This document shows, in pieces, positions 52,441 to 63,099 of a DNA stretch of 64,000 bases. Within the stretch, counting starts at the first letter, position 1; each line of letters begins with the position of its first letter. The notes under the pieces were generated by a model. That model was not told the origin of the DNA, did not search any database, and saw only the letters and a program-made list of their open reading frames with translations. Position numbers and translations under genes: made by a program. Source of the DNA: Phycisphaerae bacterium (GTDB lineage Bacteria > Planctomycetota > Phycisphaerae > Sedimentisphaerales > Anaerobacaceae); NCBI GenBank assembly GCA_028714855.1, contig JAQTLP010000002.1:124001-188000 (forward strand), given 5' to 3'.

Positions 52441-53526
52441 ATGAAAACGGTAATATTCTGCATTGTCGCATTTCTAAGCCTGCCAGTGCTGGCGATAGAT
52501 TACAACGACTTTCCGCCTGCGCTTCAACAAATTCTCGACCAGAGAACGGATGAGCTGGCCTCAAAAGGAGAGATATTCGTAGCCGGAAATGTAACAGCGA
52601 GTGACGGAGCGTATTTCGGCAGCGGAAAGGAGCTCGCAGTAAATTTCTATCAGTGGGTCGATGCCCCTCTTGAGATATACGACAGCGGATGGTTTATCAT
52701 GAAGCGCGCTTTAGAACCAATGCCGGACGATGACAGGCCGACAAAACTTATCCTGCGCGCTTTCGGATACGACCCGATTGACACGACCTTCGTCGCTTCG
52801 AAAGGAAAAGTAACATACGCGGAATTTGAAATGAAGAAAACTCCCGCCGAGGATTTGGCGACAATTACAGGGACAGTGACATACGATGATAACGAACCGG
52901 CCGGCGGGGTAAACATCTATTTGGTATTTCCACACGCTTATACCGAAGAACATCCACAGATGACGGTAATTACAGAGCCGAACGGGCGGTATTTGTTCGA
53001 GAATCTGTCTGCTACTGAATATCATCTTTACATCATGACAACACCAGAGCATGCAGGAGCCAGCGCCAATATCACACCAGCCAAGGGCAAAACCACGATA
53101 AAAGACATAGCGCTCTATCCGAATCTGAAAATTGTAATTGATTACGTTTACCAGGCGGACGGCAGCAGGAATTTTGCCGGCGGAGACCTTCAAACCGGAA
53201 CAATTGAATGGGTCAACGGCAGCGACGGCATCGATTTCTCGGACGGCAGAGTGGAAGGCTACGAGCAGGAATCTACGCGGGACATAGATATGTGGCAGGC
53301 CCCTGACGGGCTGAGATTCAATATTTGCTACGGCAACGCACAACAAAAAGAACAACAAAACGGATATTACGATGCAGGGATCGCGGACTTCAACTCTGTT
53401 ACAGAGGCCTCCGAAACCGGCTATTGGATGGATAGGAGGCCTTGTAAAGTAGGTCATACCTATGTAGTCAGAACCTTCGAGGGTAATTACGCGAAATTCG
53501 TTGTGAGAGACATTTTTGAAGAATAG
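52441..53526 (+). CDS. Exported protein with carboxypeptidase-regulatory-like domain
   Basis: A 361-residue secreted protein: signal peptide MKTVIFCIVAFLSLPVLA, a mixed N-terminal region (IFVAGNVTASDGAYFGSGK), and a CarboxypepD_reg/Cna-B-like beta-sandwich at about residues 145-215 (ITGTVTYDDNEPAGGVNIYL, then NGRYLFENLSATEYHLYI). The last 140 residues are a separate, unrecognised beta-rich part rich in Asp/Gly and aromatics. Cell-surface or periplasmic binding is likely. ATG 52441 with a strong Shine-Dalgarno decides the start; the reading from 52369 runs through the promoter. Confidence 0.75.
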   Translation: MKTVIFCIVAFLSLPVLAIDYNDFPPALQQILDQRTDELASKGEIFVAGNVTASDGAYFGSGKELAVNFYQWVDAPLEIYDSGWFIMKRALEPMPDDDRPTKLILRAFGYDPIDTTFVASKGKVTYAEFEMKKTPAEDLATITGTVTYDDNEPAGGVNIYLVFPHAYTEEHPQMTVITEPNGRYLFENLSATEYHLYIMTTPEHAGASANITPAKGKTTIKDIALYPNLKIVIDYVYQADGSRNFAGGDLQTGTIEWVNGSDGIDFSDGRVEGYEQESTRDIDMWQAPDGLRFNICYGNAQQKEQQNGYYDAGIADFNSVTEASETGYWMDRRPCKVGHTYVVRTFEGNYAKFVVRDIFEE

Positions 53527-53618
53527 CTAAACAAGCGAATATATCTGCACTTCAAATTGGGCAGCAATTCTGGTATAATTCCGGCCGGTAAATGGTAACT
53601 GGTGATAGGTAATTGATT

Positions 53619-54947
53619 ATGGCTCTTCCTGTGGTAGCAATAATAGGCCGGCCCAATGTCGGCAAAAGCAGTTTGTTCAATGCGCTCGCGGGCGAGATGA
53701 TAAGTATCGTCGAGCCGACGGCGGGCGTAACGAGAGACCGCGTAAGCGCTATTGTCAAAAAGGGAGAGAAGTATTTCGAGCTGATAGACACCGGCGGATA
53801 CGGAATAGTCGATGCGCAGCAGCTAAGCGAGCATATCGAGCAGCAAATCGTTACGGCGATTGAATCGGCCGACATCGTGCTGTTTACGGTCGATATTCGC
53901 GAGGGAATTGTGCCGCTGGATGAAAGAATATCGCAACTTTTGCGGAGAGAGGGGCTGGCTGTAATCGGGGTCGCCAACAAGGCGGACGACGCCAAGATGT
54001 TTCCGACGGCGGGAGAGTTTTCGAGATTAGGCTTCGGCGAATTTATATGCGTTTCTGCGACGAACAATCTGAACAAGCAGGTGCTGCTGGAGAGGATTTT
54101 TGAAAAAATCGAGCACCTCGAAACCAAGCGGCCCGCGGCACCGGTGATGAAGATAGCGATAGTCGGCAAGCAGAACGTCGGCAAGAGCACTATGGTGAAT
54201 GCTATGGTGGGTTCTGAGCGTGTTATAGTCAGCAAGACGCCTGGGACGACGAGGGACGCGATTGACGTGCGGTTCGAAAAGGACGGCAAGACCATCGTTG
54301 TTATCGACACGGCCGGGATAAGAAAGAAAAGCAGGATGGCTGACATTGAATTTTACAGTTTTGTTCGCGCGACGCGTTCGATTCAGCGGGCCGATGTGGT
54401 GCTGTTTTTGATTGATGCGACGGCGGATGTTTCGGATGTCGATAAAAGAATCGCCAGATTTATCGCAGACGAATACAAAAGCTGCATAATAGTGATTAAT
54501 AAATGGGACCTTGCAACTAAAACGACTGTCACCGGCAGCTACGAGGATTATCTGACGAAGCTGCTGCCGGGTTTAAAGTATGCACCGATAGCTTTTACGA
54601 CGGCAACGGAGGCGAAGAACGTTCAGAGCGTTCTGGATTTGGCGACGGAGATTTTCAGCCAGACAACAACGTGGATAACTACCGGCAGATTGAACAAGGC
54701 GTTCGAGGCGATAAAGGCAGAAAGTATGAGCGGCGGCAAGCACGGCGGAGGCGGCCGGCCGAACATTTTCTATGCCACGCAGGTGGCGGTCAATCCTGTT
54801 ACGATACTGATGTTCGTGAATAAAACGGAACTTTTCGACGAAAATCATCGCAGATTTATTATCGGCAGACTGAGGGAACTGCTGCCGACAAGCGAGGTGC
54901 CGATAAAACTATTGGCACGTGCGCGCAGAAGGGAAAAAGAAACATAG
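53619..54947 (+). CDS. der: Ribosome-associated GTPase Der (EngA)
   Basis: An essential GTPase in 50S subunit assembly with two consecutive G domains and a C-terminal KH-like domain. Domain 1: GRPNVGKSSLFNAL, DTGGYG, VANKADD. Domain 2: GKQNVGKSTMVNAM (about residue 187), DTAGIRKKS, INKWDL. The KH-like part ends with a basic tail (ARARRREKET). 442 residues is normal. ATG 53619 is preferred over TTG 53613. A repeat-like phrase AATGGTAACTGGTGATAGG precedes it. The next gene is cstA. Confidence 0.96.
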   Translation: MALPVVAIIGRPNVGKSSLFNALAGEMISIVEPTAGVTRDRVSAIVKKGEKYFELIDTGGYGIVDAQQLSEHIEQQIVTAIESADIVLFTVDIREGIVPLDERISQLLRREGLAVIGVANKADDAKMFPTAGEFSRLGFGEFICVSATNNLNKQVLLERIFEKIEHLETKRPAAPVMKIAIVGKQNVGKSTMVNAMVGSERVIVSKTPGTTRDAIDVRFEKDGKTIVVIDTAGIRKKSRMADIEFYSFVRATRSIQRADVVLFLIDATADVSDVDKRIARFIADEYKSCIIVINKWDLATKTTVTGSYEDYLTKLLPGLKYAPIAFTTATEAKNVQSVLDLATEIFSQTTTWITTGRLNKAFEAIKAESMSGGKHGGGGRPNIFYATQVAVNPVTILMFVNKTELFDENHRRFIIGRLRELLPTSEVPIKLLARARRREKET

Positions 54948-55022
54948 GCGGTAACATGATATAATAATTTCGAGAGCGGAAGAGCTTTTATCCGCGATTT
55001 TAGAAATGTTCGGGAGTGTCAT

Positions 55023-56654
55023 ATGTTAGTGTTACTTCTTCTTGGGGCGACGATTCTGTTTTTTCTGGCGTATGTGATTTATGGAAGGTTTCTGGTAAAG
55101 CGATACGAATTAGACGACAACAGGCCGACGCCAAGTCACACGGATTACGACGGTATAGACCGTGTACCCGCACATAAGGCGGTGCTGCTGGGCCATCACT
55201 TTTCATCGATAGCCGGGGCGGCACCTATCGTGGGGCCCATCGTCGCCGCTCTGGCGTTCGGCTGGCTGCCGGTGCTGTTGTGGGTTCTGCTGGGCTCCAT
55301 CTTCATCGGGGGGGTCCACGATTTTTCAGCTTTGATAGCGTCGGTTCGTCACAAGGCGAGGTCCATCGCCGAGATTGCAAAGGAATACATGTCCCCCCTG
55401 GCGTGGAAGCTGTTTCTGATGTTCATCTGGCTGGCACTTGTTTACGTACTGACGGTCTTTGCGGACCTTACCGCGGCCACTTTCACTGAAAACGGCGGAG
55501 TCGCCACGTCGTCGCTGCTGTTTATTACGCTGGCAATCGGTTTCGGCACAAGCGTGTATCGATTTAAGATTGGTATTCTGCCTGCTTCGTTAATTTTCGT
55601 GCCATTAGTGTTTTTCTCCGTATGGCTCGGCCAACAAATACCTATACAACCGGAGGTTTTCAGCCAAGTCGCCGGTCTGGACCCTAAAAAGGTCTGGGTG
55701 CTGCTGCTGATAGTATATTGTTTTCTCGCCTCGACATTGCCCGTCTGGTTTCTTCTGCAGCCGAGGGACTATCTGTCCTCGTTTCTGCTCTACGGCTCGG
55801 TTTTGGGAGGGTTCATAGGAATACTGTTCGGCGGGCTGCATGCCAACTACCCCGCGTTCAAGGGCTGGAACAGTCCGTCGCTCGGCCTGTTGTTTCCGAT
55901 GCTGTTCATAAATGTCGCCTGCGGCGCATGCTCTGGTTTTCATTCTCTGGTCGCCTCCGGCACAAGTTCCAAACAATTAAATAAGGAATCCGATACAAAA
56001 CTCATCGGCTACGGCGCGATGTTAATCGAAGGTCTCGTCGCAATTATCGCGCTGGCTACGGTGGCAATACTGGCAAGAAACGACTCCCTGGCCAACAAGG
56101 CACCTCTGGCCATTTACGGCGAAGGGATAGGCAGATTTCTGTCGGTATTCGGCATTCCGCACAAGCTCGGCTTTTCCTTCGGCCTGCTGGCTTTGTCGAC
56201 GTTCATCTTAACAACCCTTGACACCGCCACCCGCTTAGGCAGGTATGCCCTTGAGGAACTCTTTCAGCTGAAGAATGCCAAGTGGCGATACCTGTCCACC
56301 ATCGCCACGCTTGTTTTGCCGACCACATTTGTCCTTATTACGCTTAAAGATGCCCAGGGCAACCCCATACCGGCGTGGAAGGCGATTTGGCCTGTCTTCG
56401 GCGCAACTAACCAGCTGCTGGCTGGGCTGGTGCTGCTGGTCGTGGCGGTCTGGCTGAAGAAAACCGGCAGGAAAACCGGTTTTGTCCTCGGCCCAATGTT
56501 TTTTATGAATATAGTAACAGTTTGGGCTTTGGTGTTGCTGCTGCTAAGATACAGATTTTCAGCGGTCGGGATTATTGCAGCTGTGCTGCTGCTGCTGGCG
56601 ATAGTTTTGATTATCGAGGCCTGCAGAACTATAAAGAAAGTAATTTTTACTTAA
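55023..56654 (+). CDS. cstA: CstA-family carbon-starvation / pyruvate-peptide transporter
   Basis: A 543-residue inner-membrane transporter with about 15 transmembrane segments. Family motifs: GHHFSSIAGAAPIVGPI near residue 59, FIGGVHDFSAL, RHKARSIAEI, CGACSGFHSLVASGTSSKQ, TTLDTATRLGRYALEEL, and PVFGATNQLLAGLVL. CstA proteins import pyruvate and peptides under starvation. The start ATG 55023 has GGGAG upstream. The 3' end overlaps that of the convergent ybbR gene by 4 bp. No sensor pair is adjacent. Confidence 0.93.
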   Translation: MLVLLLLGATILFFLAYVIYGRFLVKRYELDDNRPTPSHTDYDGIDRVPAHKAVLLGHHFSSIAGAAPIVGPIVAALAFGWLPVLLWVLLGSIFIGGVHDFSALIASVRHKARSIAEIAKEYMSPLAWKLFLMFIWLALVYVLTVFADLTAATFTENGGVATSSLLFITLAIGFGTSVYRFKIGILPASLIFVPLVFFSVWLGQQIPIQPEVFSQVAGLDPKKVWVLLLIVYCFLASTLPVWFLLQPRDYLSSFLLYGSVLGGFIGILFGGLHANYPAFKGWNSPSLGLLFPMLFINVACGACSGFHSLVASGTSSKQLNKESDTKLIGYGAMLIEGLVAIIALATVAILARNDSLANKAPLAIYGEGIGRFLSVFGIPHKLGFSFGLLALSTFILTTLDTATRLGRYALEELFQLKNAKWRYLSTIATLVLPTTFVLITLKDAQGNPIPAWKAIWPVFGATNQLLAGLVLLVVAVWLKKTGRKTGFVLGPMFFMNIVTVWALVLLLLRYRFSAVGIIAAVLLLLAIVLIIEACRTIKKVIFT

Positions 56655-57703
56655 GGCGCCTCGTTTATATTACCTGCGCCCGGCGGAGTTTCGGAGGCGG
56701 TAATAGGTATCAGTTTAAATCTGGCCGTAACCGGCTGCTGATTAAGGCGAATCTCGTCTCTGCGAAGATATTCATCGGGGAAGTTATAAATAAGATTTCT
56801 TCTCAAGGGCTCGGCGGAAGCAGCGTCCTCATCGTCAATTTGCAAGGTGACCTGATAAGGCATTTTTTCGTATGCCCGTTTCGCATCTGGGGCGGCCCTG
56901 ATGGTAATAGTACGTATCACCTCATCGAGATTGTCCACGATAACCCTGTATTTGCCCTGGATGTTTGGGCTTATGGAAAAGCGCAGCCTCGCAGTGGTTA
57001 TAGTATAGTCGGTGAGGAGGTCTTCCTCTGGCGGCATTGTGATTTTCACGGTTTTTTGCAGCCATCTGATTTGCCCCGGAGCCAGCTCGAAGAAAGGGGC
57101 TTTTTCAACAGCCGACAACTTAGTCTGGTCGAGTTCCCTTCGAGTCAACTGAACGGTTGCGACGAGCTTCTCGCCGCTCCAGCCTTTCGGGACAAACGCA
57201 TCAACCTGTTTCGGGTCAATGATTGCAGCTTTTATGGTGTTCTGCGTTTCATCGATGCACTTTACAGTCAGCAGCTTTTTATCAAGCTCAACAACTCTTA
57301 CCGAGAGGGACTGCGGCTCGCAGGATTCGACTGTAAGGCCAAGTTTTTTTATCTGCTCGCTTTGCCGCAGGAAAGTCAGTAACGGCAGGGTGTGTTCGCC
57401 TGGTCCTGCGATTGTTTCGGTCTGCGCCGGGTCCAAAAGGAATTCAAGAACAAGCAAGCCATCTTTTAGTTTTCTTCTGACCTCCGCAACCTTCGATGCC
57501 GGACCTTTAAGAACCATCTTGTCGATAGAGACAGACGGTTTGTCGCCGAAACTTACCCAGAGGCCAGGGTTGGTAGACTTGGCGGTTATAACAACGCTGG
57601 GGACAGAGAATACTTCATCCAGGGCCAAGTCCGCCCAGACCCAAATCAAAATTGTTATAAAAATAACGACCAGTATTTTGCCGTAGTTGATTTTTTTTAC
57701 CAT
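56651..57703 (-). CDS. YbbR/CdaR-like membrane-anchored protein
   Basis: A 350-residue protein with one N-terminal transmembrane helix (KILVVIFITILIWVWADLAL) and an extracytoplasmic part made of YbbR-type beta domains (for example PSVVITAKSTNPGLWVSFGD). The gene follows cdaA by 54 bp on the same strand. In Firmicutes the equivalent, CdaR, binds and regulates the diadenylate cyclase. The similarity is mainly in architecture and position, so the name is used cautiously. Confidence 0.8.
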   Translation of the reverse strand: MVKKINYGKILVVIFITILIWVWADLALDEVFSVPSVVITAKSTNPGLWVSFGDKPSVSIDKMVLKGPASKVAEVRRKLKDGLLVLEFLLDPAQTETIAGPGEHTLPLLTFLRQSEQIKKLGLTVESCEPQSLSVRVVELDKKLLTVKCIDETQNTIKAAIIDPKQVDAFVPKGWSGEKLVATVQLTRRELDQTKLSAVEKAPFFELAPGQIRWLQKTVKITMPPEEDLLTDYTITTARLRFSISPNIQGKYRVIVDNLDEVIRTITIRAAPDAKRAYEKMPYQVTLQIDDEDAASAEPLRRNLIYNFPDEYLRRDEIRLNQQPVTARFKLIPITASETPPGAGNINEAP

Positions 57704-57757
57704 TTTGACGAGCTGCCAAAGGCAATAAAAAGCATTTAGTGTCCTTAAGAACAGGTG

Positions 57758-58618
57758 CTATACAACATTTTCTTGTTTTCGGTTATTGTTTCTCCTGGGC
57801 AATCTCCAGAACCTATCGACAACCGGGGCCATCTCGACCATCGTGCTGATTAAGAGCTTTCTCAATTCAGCTTCGCTGATTTCCCTGGAGAGCAATCTGT
57901 TCCGTGCAATGGAGATAGTTCCGGTTTCCTCGCTTATCACGATGCAGATAGCATCGGAGCCTGTTGTTATGCCAATGGCGGCACGGTGCCTGGAGCCAAG
58001 CTCAACTCCATTCATGCTGCCTGCTTCAGCCAACGGCAGCTGCACTCCAGCGGACACAGCCCTGTCGCCTCTAATTATAACGGCCATATCGTGGAGCGGG
58101 GTACCGGGGTAAAAAATGGTTTTTAGCAGTTCGGAGGAAACCCTTGCATCGATTTCGATGCCTGTTTCTATAAATTCTCCCAGGGCGACCTTCCTCTCAA
58201 TAACAATAATTGCGCCGGTTTTGGTAGCTGCAAGGCCGGTTACGGCGGTAATTATCTCCTCTGCGGTTCTTGACAGGAGGCGTGACGAGTGCGTCAAGAA
58301 ACCGGTGCGTCCTATTCGTATGAGAGCACCCCTGATTTCGGGCTGAAAGGCAGCAACGGCAATAATCAGGACGGCAATTAAAAAGCCGCTGTAGAGATAC
58401 TGGAGACGTTCGAAGGCAAACCGCCCAACGACCAGCTTTAAGATGAGAAAACCTGCGATGAGAATAAGTATTACGCCGTGGAACAATTTTTCTCCACGGG
58501 TTCCTTCGAGAAAGTTGACGGCCCAATAAACCACCAAGCCGATAAGAAACAACTCAATAACAATTACCCACCAATCATAATTCCCCACGCGGACGAAATA
58601 ATCGATGAGCGTTCTCAC
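57758..58618 (-). CDS. cdaA: Diadenylate cyclase CdaA (c-di-AMP synthase), variant DGA motif
   Basis: A 286-residue membrane enzyme: three N-terminal transmembrane segments (about 20-95), a short helix and a DAC domain from about residue 105. The DAC motifs are AEEIITAVTGLA, GTPLHDMAVIIRG (residues 172-184), GSRHRAAIG (RHR, 210-212) and VISEETGTIS. The usual Asp-Gly-Ala is here Asp177-Met178-Ala179; the RHR motif is intact. Expected to make c-di-AMP from two ATP. Upstream a small lipoprotein, downstream YbbR: the common cdaA-cdaR pair. Confidence 0.9.
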   Translation of the reverse strand: MRTLIDYFVRVGNYDWWVIVIELFLIGLVVYWAVNFLEGTRGEKLFHGVILILIAGFLILKLVVGRFAFERLQYLYSGFLIAVLIIAVAAFQPEIRGALIRIGRTGFLTHSSRLLSRTAEEIITAVTGLAATKTGAIIVIERKVALGEFIETGIEIDARVSSELLKTIFYPGTPLHDMAVIIRGDRAVSAGVQLPLAEAGSMNGVELGSRHRAAIGITTGSDAICIVISEETGTISIARNRLLSREISEAELRKLLISTMVEMAPVVDRFWRLPRRNNNRKQENVV

Positions 58619-58716
58619 AAATCAAATCCCTTTGCAGTTTCCCGAACGCAGTAAAAGGCGTTTAGGTTTCCTTCCGGCTACGGCACGCTTTGCCGAGACA
58701 CATTTCAGTGCAACTA

Positions 58717-58989
58717 TTAATCGCCGACAATCGGGGGTATCCTCTTGTCGGAGAGCGTGCTTGGCTTATCCATGAGCAAAACACGGTCTATGTCGGACAT
58801 CATATTCTGTTCATTAATACCAAGATTGCGCAGATGCCTTCTGTGACCCTTAGCTGCAGTTTCGCCCGGCTGCTCAAAACAGCCTGTGAGCACAAAAACA
58901 GCAGCACACAGAAGACACGCCAGTAAAAAAGATGCGCGTTTGGCGCCCCCTGCGACACCTAAAATCGTCCAAACAAAAGATTTCTTCAT
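58717..58989 (-). CDS. Small predicted lipoprotein
   Basis: A 90-residue protein with a long signal region and lipobox VLTGC (Cys37), so the mature lipidated part is about 54 residues (CFEQPGETAAKGHRRHLRNL and a rather polar remainder). No family is recognised. GGAT(GGGAC) precedes the ATG at 58989. It lies 98 bp before cdaA on the same strand and may be co-transcribed with it. Confidence 0.6.
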   Translation of the reverse strand: MKKSFVWTILGVAGGAKRASFLLACLLCAAVFVLTGCFEQPGETAAKGHRRHLRNLGINEQNMMSDIDRVLLMDKPSTLSDKRIPPIVGD

Positions 58990-59295
58990 TGTCCCATCCT
59001 TTTGAAATTAAACAACCGCGGCCTGCTCTGGCCAGCCGAGATTATTCCCAGAGTTCCCCCTAAGAGGGAACCCCCTTAACATCACCCAGGCAAATGTCTT
59101 TTGCCTCCGAAGCTATAACCATTATACCAGTCCGCAAAGGGGCTGTCAATGCAAAAAGCTGACCAGCTAAAGCAGGTTGATGAAAGGGTTTTTTTGTACC
59201 TGTAAAGCGAGATTTTTTGGGACGATACGGCAATGCCGGCTAAATAAGGCAATACATTGGAACTACTAAAAACAAGCAACAGCATATTGACGTGA

Positions 59296-60663
<1,368 letters not shown>

Positions 60664-60712
60664 CCAAGGGCATAAGTATACAAGTAAATTTATCTCTTAT
60701 GCGGTTGGTGCT

Positions 60713-61225
60713 ATGCAGATGCAAAATATCCTGCGGACGTTTTTGTTTGTCGTTTTTTTCGGTATAGGCACAGCGGCGCTGACGGCGTCCAGTCTCTATG
60801 ACGATTTGCTTCGGTACTATCGAAACCAGCAGCTTTTAAGGTCGGCGGAGGAGACCTTAAACAAACTAAAAGCACTCAATGCCGACTACGATGCGCTGCT
60901 GAAGCAGTTAGAAGAAAACCCCGGCCTTGTCAATCGTATCGCCCCCGCGACCCTCGGGATAGAATCTAACGACGCAAACACCGTTTATCCCAAAGTAACA
61001 GCCGAGCAGATGGACGCCGCCCGCAAGGTTTTGGCGGAAGATTCGAAGCAGCAAGGCGGAGCAGAAATACCTCAATGGATTATCCGATGCAGCGAACCAT
61101 CCCGGCGAATAACCCTTTTTTCGGCGGGCGCCTTTTTAATTCTTATTTCGTTTGTATGCTTCGGAACATCTAAACAGGGCCACGTGAACAGAAAACCGCC
61201 TTTTAAGGGGCATAAAGGGCTTTAA
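60713..61225 (+). CDS. FtsB/DivIC-like coiled-coil membrane protein
   Basis: A 170-residue protein with an N-terminal transmembrane segment (ILRTFLFVVFFGIGTAALTA), a coiled coil (about residues 28-68: LLRYYRNQQLLRSAEETLNK), a linker, and a second hydrophobic segment near residues 138-156. Topology and the position after eno match FtsB (septum-formation initiator) of many bacteria, although the second transmembrane segment is not typical. It should sit at the division septum if the assignment holds. ATG 60713 or ATG 60719 could be the start; neither has a clear ribosome-binding site. Confidence 0.6.
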   Translation: MQMQNILRTFLFVVFFGIGTAALTASSLYDDLLRYYRNQQLLRSAEETLNKLKALNADYDALLKQLEENPGLVNRIAPATLGIESNDANTVYPKVTAEQMDAARKVLAEDSKQQGGAEIPQWIIRCSEPSRRITLFSAGAFLILISFVCFGTSKQGHVNRKPPFKGHKGL

Positions 61226-61565
61226 TTGAAAATTTTCCGCTATTTTCCAGAAATTTACCGAACCATTTCGTGAGGGCTGCGTAAGTAATAATAAATAAAA
61301 GAAATCATTTTTTCTCCTCCTAAAAACAAGACGGCGGCAGCACCGAGGGAATCGGTGCTGCCGTTTGGCTTTTATGGCCTTTTCGCCGCAGAACTATTAA
61401 CCTTCAATTAAAGAGCCTGGTAATTTTCCGGAAATTTATGAAACCATCCTGCGGCACTGGCGTAAATAATAGTAGATGAAATGATGAGTTTTCCTTCCTT
61501 CTTTCGTGCTGAAACGGCAGCGCCGGGGGGTATTGACGCTGCCGCTTCTTTTTATGGTTTTTTGA
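61220..61565 (+). repeat. Two tandem diverged copies of a hairpin-bearing unit
   Basis: A gene-free stretch of 360 bp (61226-61585). Two units of about 180-190 bp share order and sequence: (C/T)AATT(A/G)AA..ATTTTCC.GAAATTTA..(A/G)AACCAT, then GCGTAA.TAATA, then an A- and T-rich tail, and finally a hairpin. The hairpins are GGCAGCACCGA..TCGGTGCTGCC (61335-61361) and CGGCAGCG..CGCTGCCG (61515-61544), each followed by TTT(A)TGG and T-runs. It may be two copies of a small RNA gene or bidirectional terminators between the ftsB-like gene and dnaA. Confidence 0.6.
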
Positions 61566-61585
61566 CCAGATAAATCTGCGTTTTG

Positions 61586-62995
61586 TCAGCCTGAGATGCT
61601 CTCTTCGAGGCGAGCGAGTACTGTTCTGGCTTTTGAGACTTTGTTCCCGGCGGGGCTATTCCAATGCAATTCCGCATTTCGCCGGATTTGCTCCTCGATG
61701 TTTTTGCAGGCCAAAAGCACAGTAGCGTGATTTTTATTGCCCATACATCGGCCAATTTCCGAGGACGACATCCTGGTATGCTTTCTGGCCAAATACATAC
61801 TGAAATGCCGAGCAAGCGCTATGGTTCTGTCTTTCTTAGAGGAGTGTATATTGGCCGGGGTAATCCCGAAAAAAGTCGCAACAGCCGATTCGATATCCGA
61901 TATGTGGACAATCGGGTCGCATCTTTCGAGGTGCTCGGCGAGGACCTCCTTGGCCATATACAGATTGACTTTTTGATTTTGCAGCTCACTATACGCGATT
62001 AATTTAAGCAGAGCACCTTCGAGCTCCCTGACGTTGGTCCTGAGATTTTCGGCGACATATTCTATTACGCTCTCAGGGACATGTTTTCGCATAGTTACGG
62101 TATATTGTTTGCAGATTTGACATCGCGTCTGGAAATCCGGCGTTTCAACTTTTACAACCATCCCTGAGACGAAACGGCTGATAAGTTTTTCGGAGAGCTG
62201 GCCTATCATTTTGGGATGCGCGTCAGAAGCGAGGATGACCTGTTTTCCCGCCAAATCGATTGTATTAAAGGTATGCAGGAATTCTTCCTGCGTTGAAGGC
62301 TTGCTGGCCAAGAAGTGAATGTCGTCGATAGCCAACAAATCCGTTTGTCGCATTCGGCTCCTAAAAGCTTCCAGTCTTTTTGTCTTCAAGGCCAGCACAA
62401 ACTGATTGGCAAAGTCTTCCGCTGATAGATACAGCCAATTAGTTTGGGGGCGTTCTATGCCCACCGCATTGCAAATCCCTTGCAGCAGGTGAGTTTTGCC
62501 GACCCCGTATCCTCCGTGAATAAACAGCGGATTAAAAGGACTTTGCTGTTCTCTTATGACCGCCTTTACGGCGTTGTAAGCCAGCTCGTTCGACGAGCCG
62601 ACAACAAAAGTATCCAGTGTTAATTTCAGCCGGGACCCTGAAAACGATTGTCTTCCCGTCCTCTTGCTGCGGGTTCGATTCTGAGTTTTCCCTACCAGTT
62701 GCGCCTGCGAATCGAGCTGCGTTCGTCTCTGGTGGCCGGAAAGCTCCGGGTCGATGGTAAAGGAAATCTCGCGTTCGGACCCGGTAACCGCCCGAACGGC
62801 CTGGCTGATTTCGTTTGAAAAATGATTTTCAATCCAGCTTGCTATGAAAAGGTTCGGGACGCCTATTTTTAAATACCTGTCGGTCAGGGTTAATTTTGTC
62901 GAATTCTTAAACCAGATGCTAAACTTCTGCGGCCCTACCTTCTCGGCAAGGGCCTCACTAACGGCACCGGTCTCATCCATGATTGTGCTTTGCAT
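61586..62995 (-). CDS. dnaA: Chromosomal replication initiator DnaA
   Basis: A 469-residue initiator. Domain I (about 1-85) begins MQSTIMDETGAVSEALAEKV; a basic, Gln-rich linker follows. The AAA+ domain has Walker A GGYGVGKTHLLQ (about 159-170) and Walker B LLAIDDIHFLASK; sensor-2 region NVRELEGALLKL. Domain IV is recognisable but unusual: SSSEIGRCMGNKNHATVLLA replaces the standard LG..FGGRDHSTV pattern, with His-Ala-Thr-Val kept. ATG 62995 (GAGGAGA upstream) gives the best start. Genes around it (rsmB, eno) differ from the classic dnaA-dnaN order. Confidence 0.93.
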   Translation of the reverse strand: MQSTIMDETGAVSEALAEKVGPQKFSIWFKNSTKLTLTDRYLKIGVPNLFIASWIENHFSNEISQAVRAVTGSEREISFTIDPELSGHQRRTQLDSQAQLVGKTQNRTRSKRTGRQSFSGSRLKLTLDTFVVGSSNELAYNAVKAVIREQQSPFNPLFIHGGYGVGKTHLLQGICNAVGIERPQTNWLYLSAEDFANQFVLALKTKRLEAFRSRMRQTDLLAIDDIHFLASKPSTQEEFLHTFNTIDLAGKQVILASDAHPKMIGQLSEKLISRFVSGMVVKVETPDFQTRCQICKQYTVTMRKHVPESVIEYVAENLRTNVRELEGALLKLIAYSELQNQKVNLYMAKEVLAEHLERCDPIVHISDIESAVATFFGITPANIHSSKKDRTIALARHFSMYLARKHTRMSSSEIGRCMGNKNHATVLLACKNIEEQIRRNAELHWNSPAGNKVSKARTVLARLEESISG

Positions 62996-63099
62996 AATAC
63001 TCTCCTCATTAAGAGCGTCTTGCTCTTTGGAAGCTGTAACCAAACATCCAACAGCAGTTATTATTGGCCGGTGGCAAAACAAATCAATCCCCTTTTTAG

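Noticed and set aside
59041-59075. Terminator-like GTTCCC..GGGAAC hairpin
   Set aside because: Stem is short and no T-tract follows on either strand.
61226-61585. CRISPR array
   Set aside because: Only two diverged units of about 185 bp; no short regular repeat with unique spacers.
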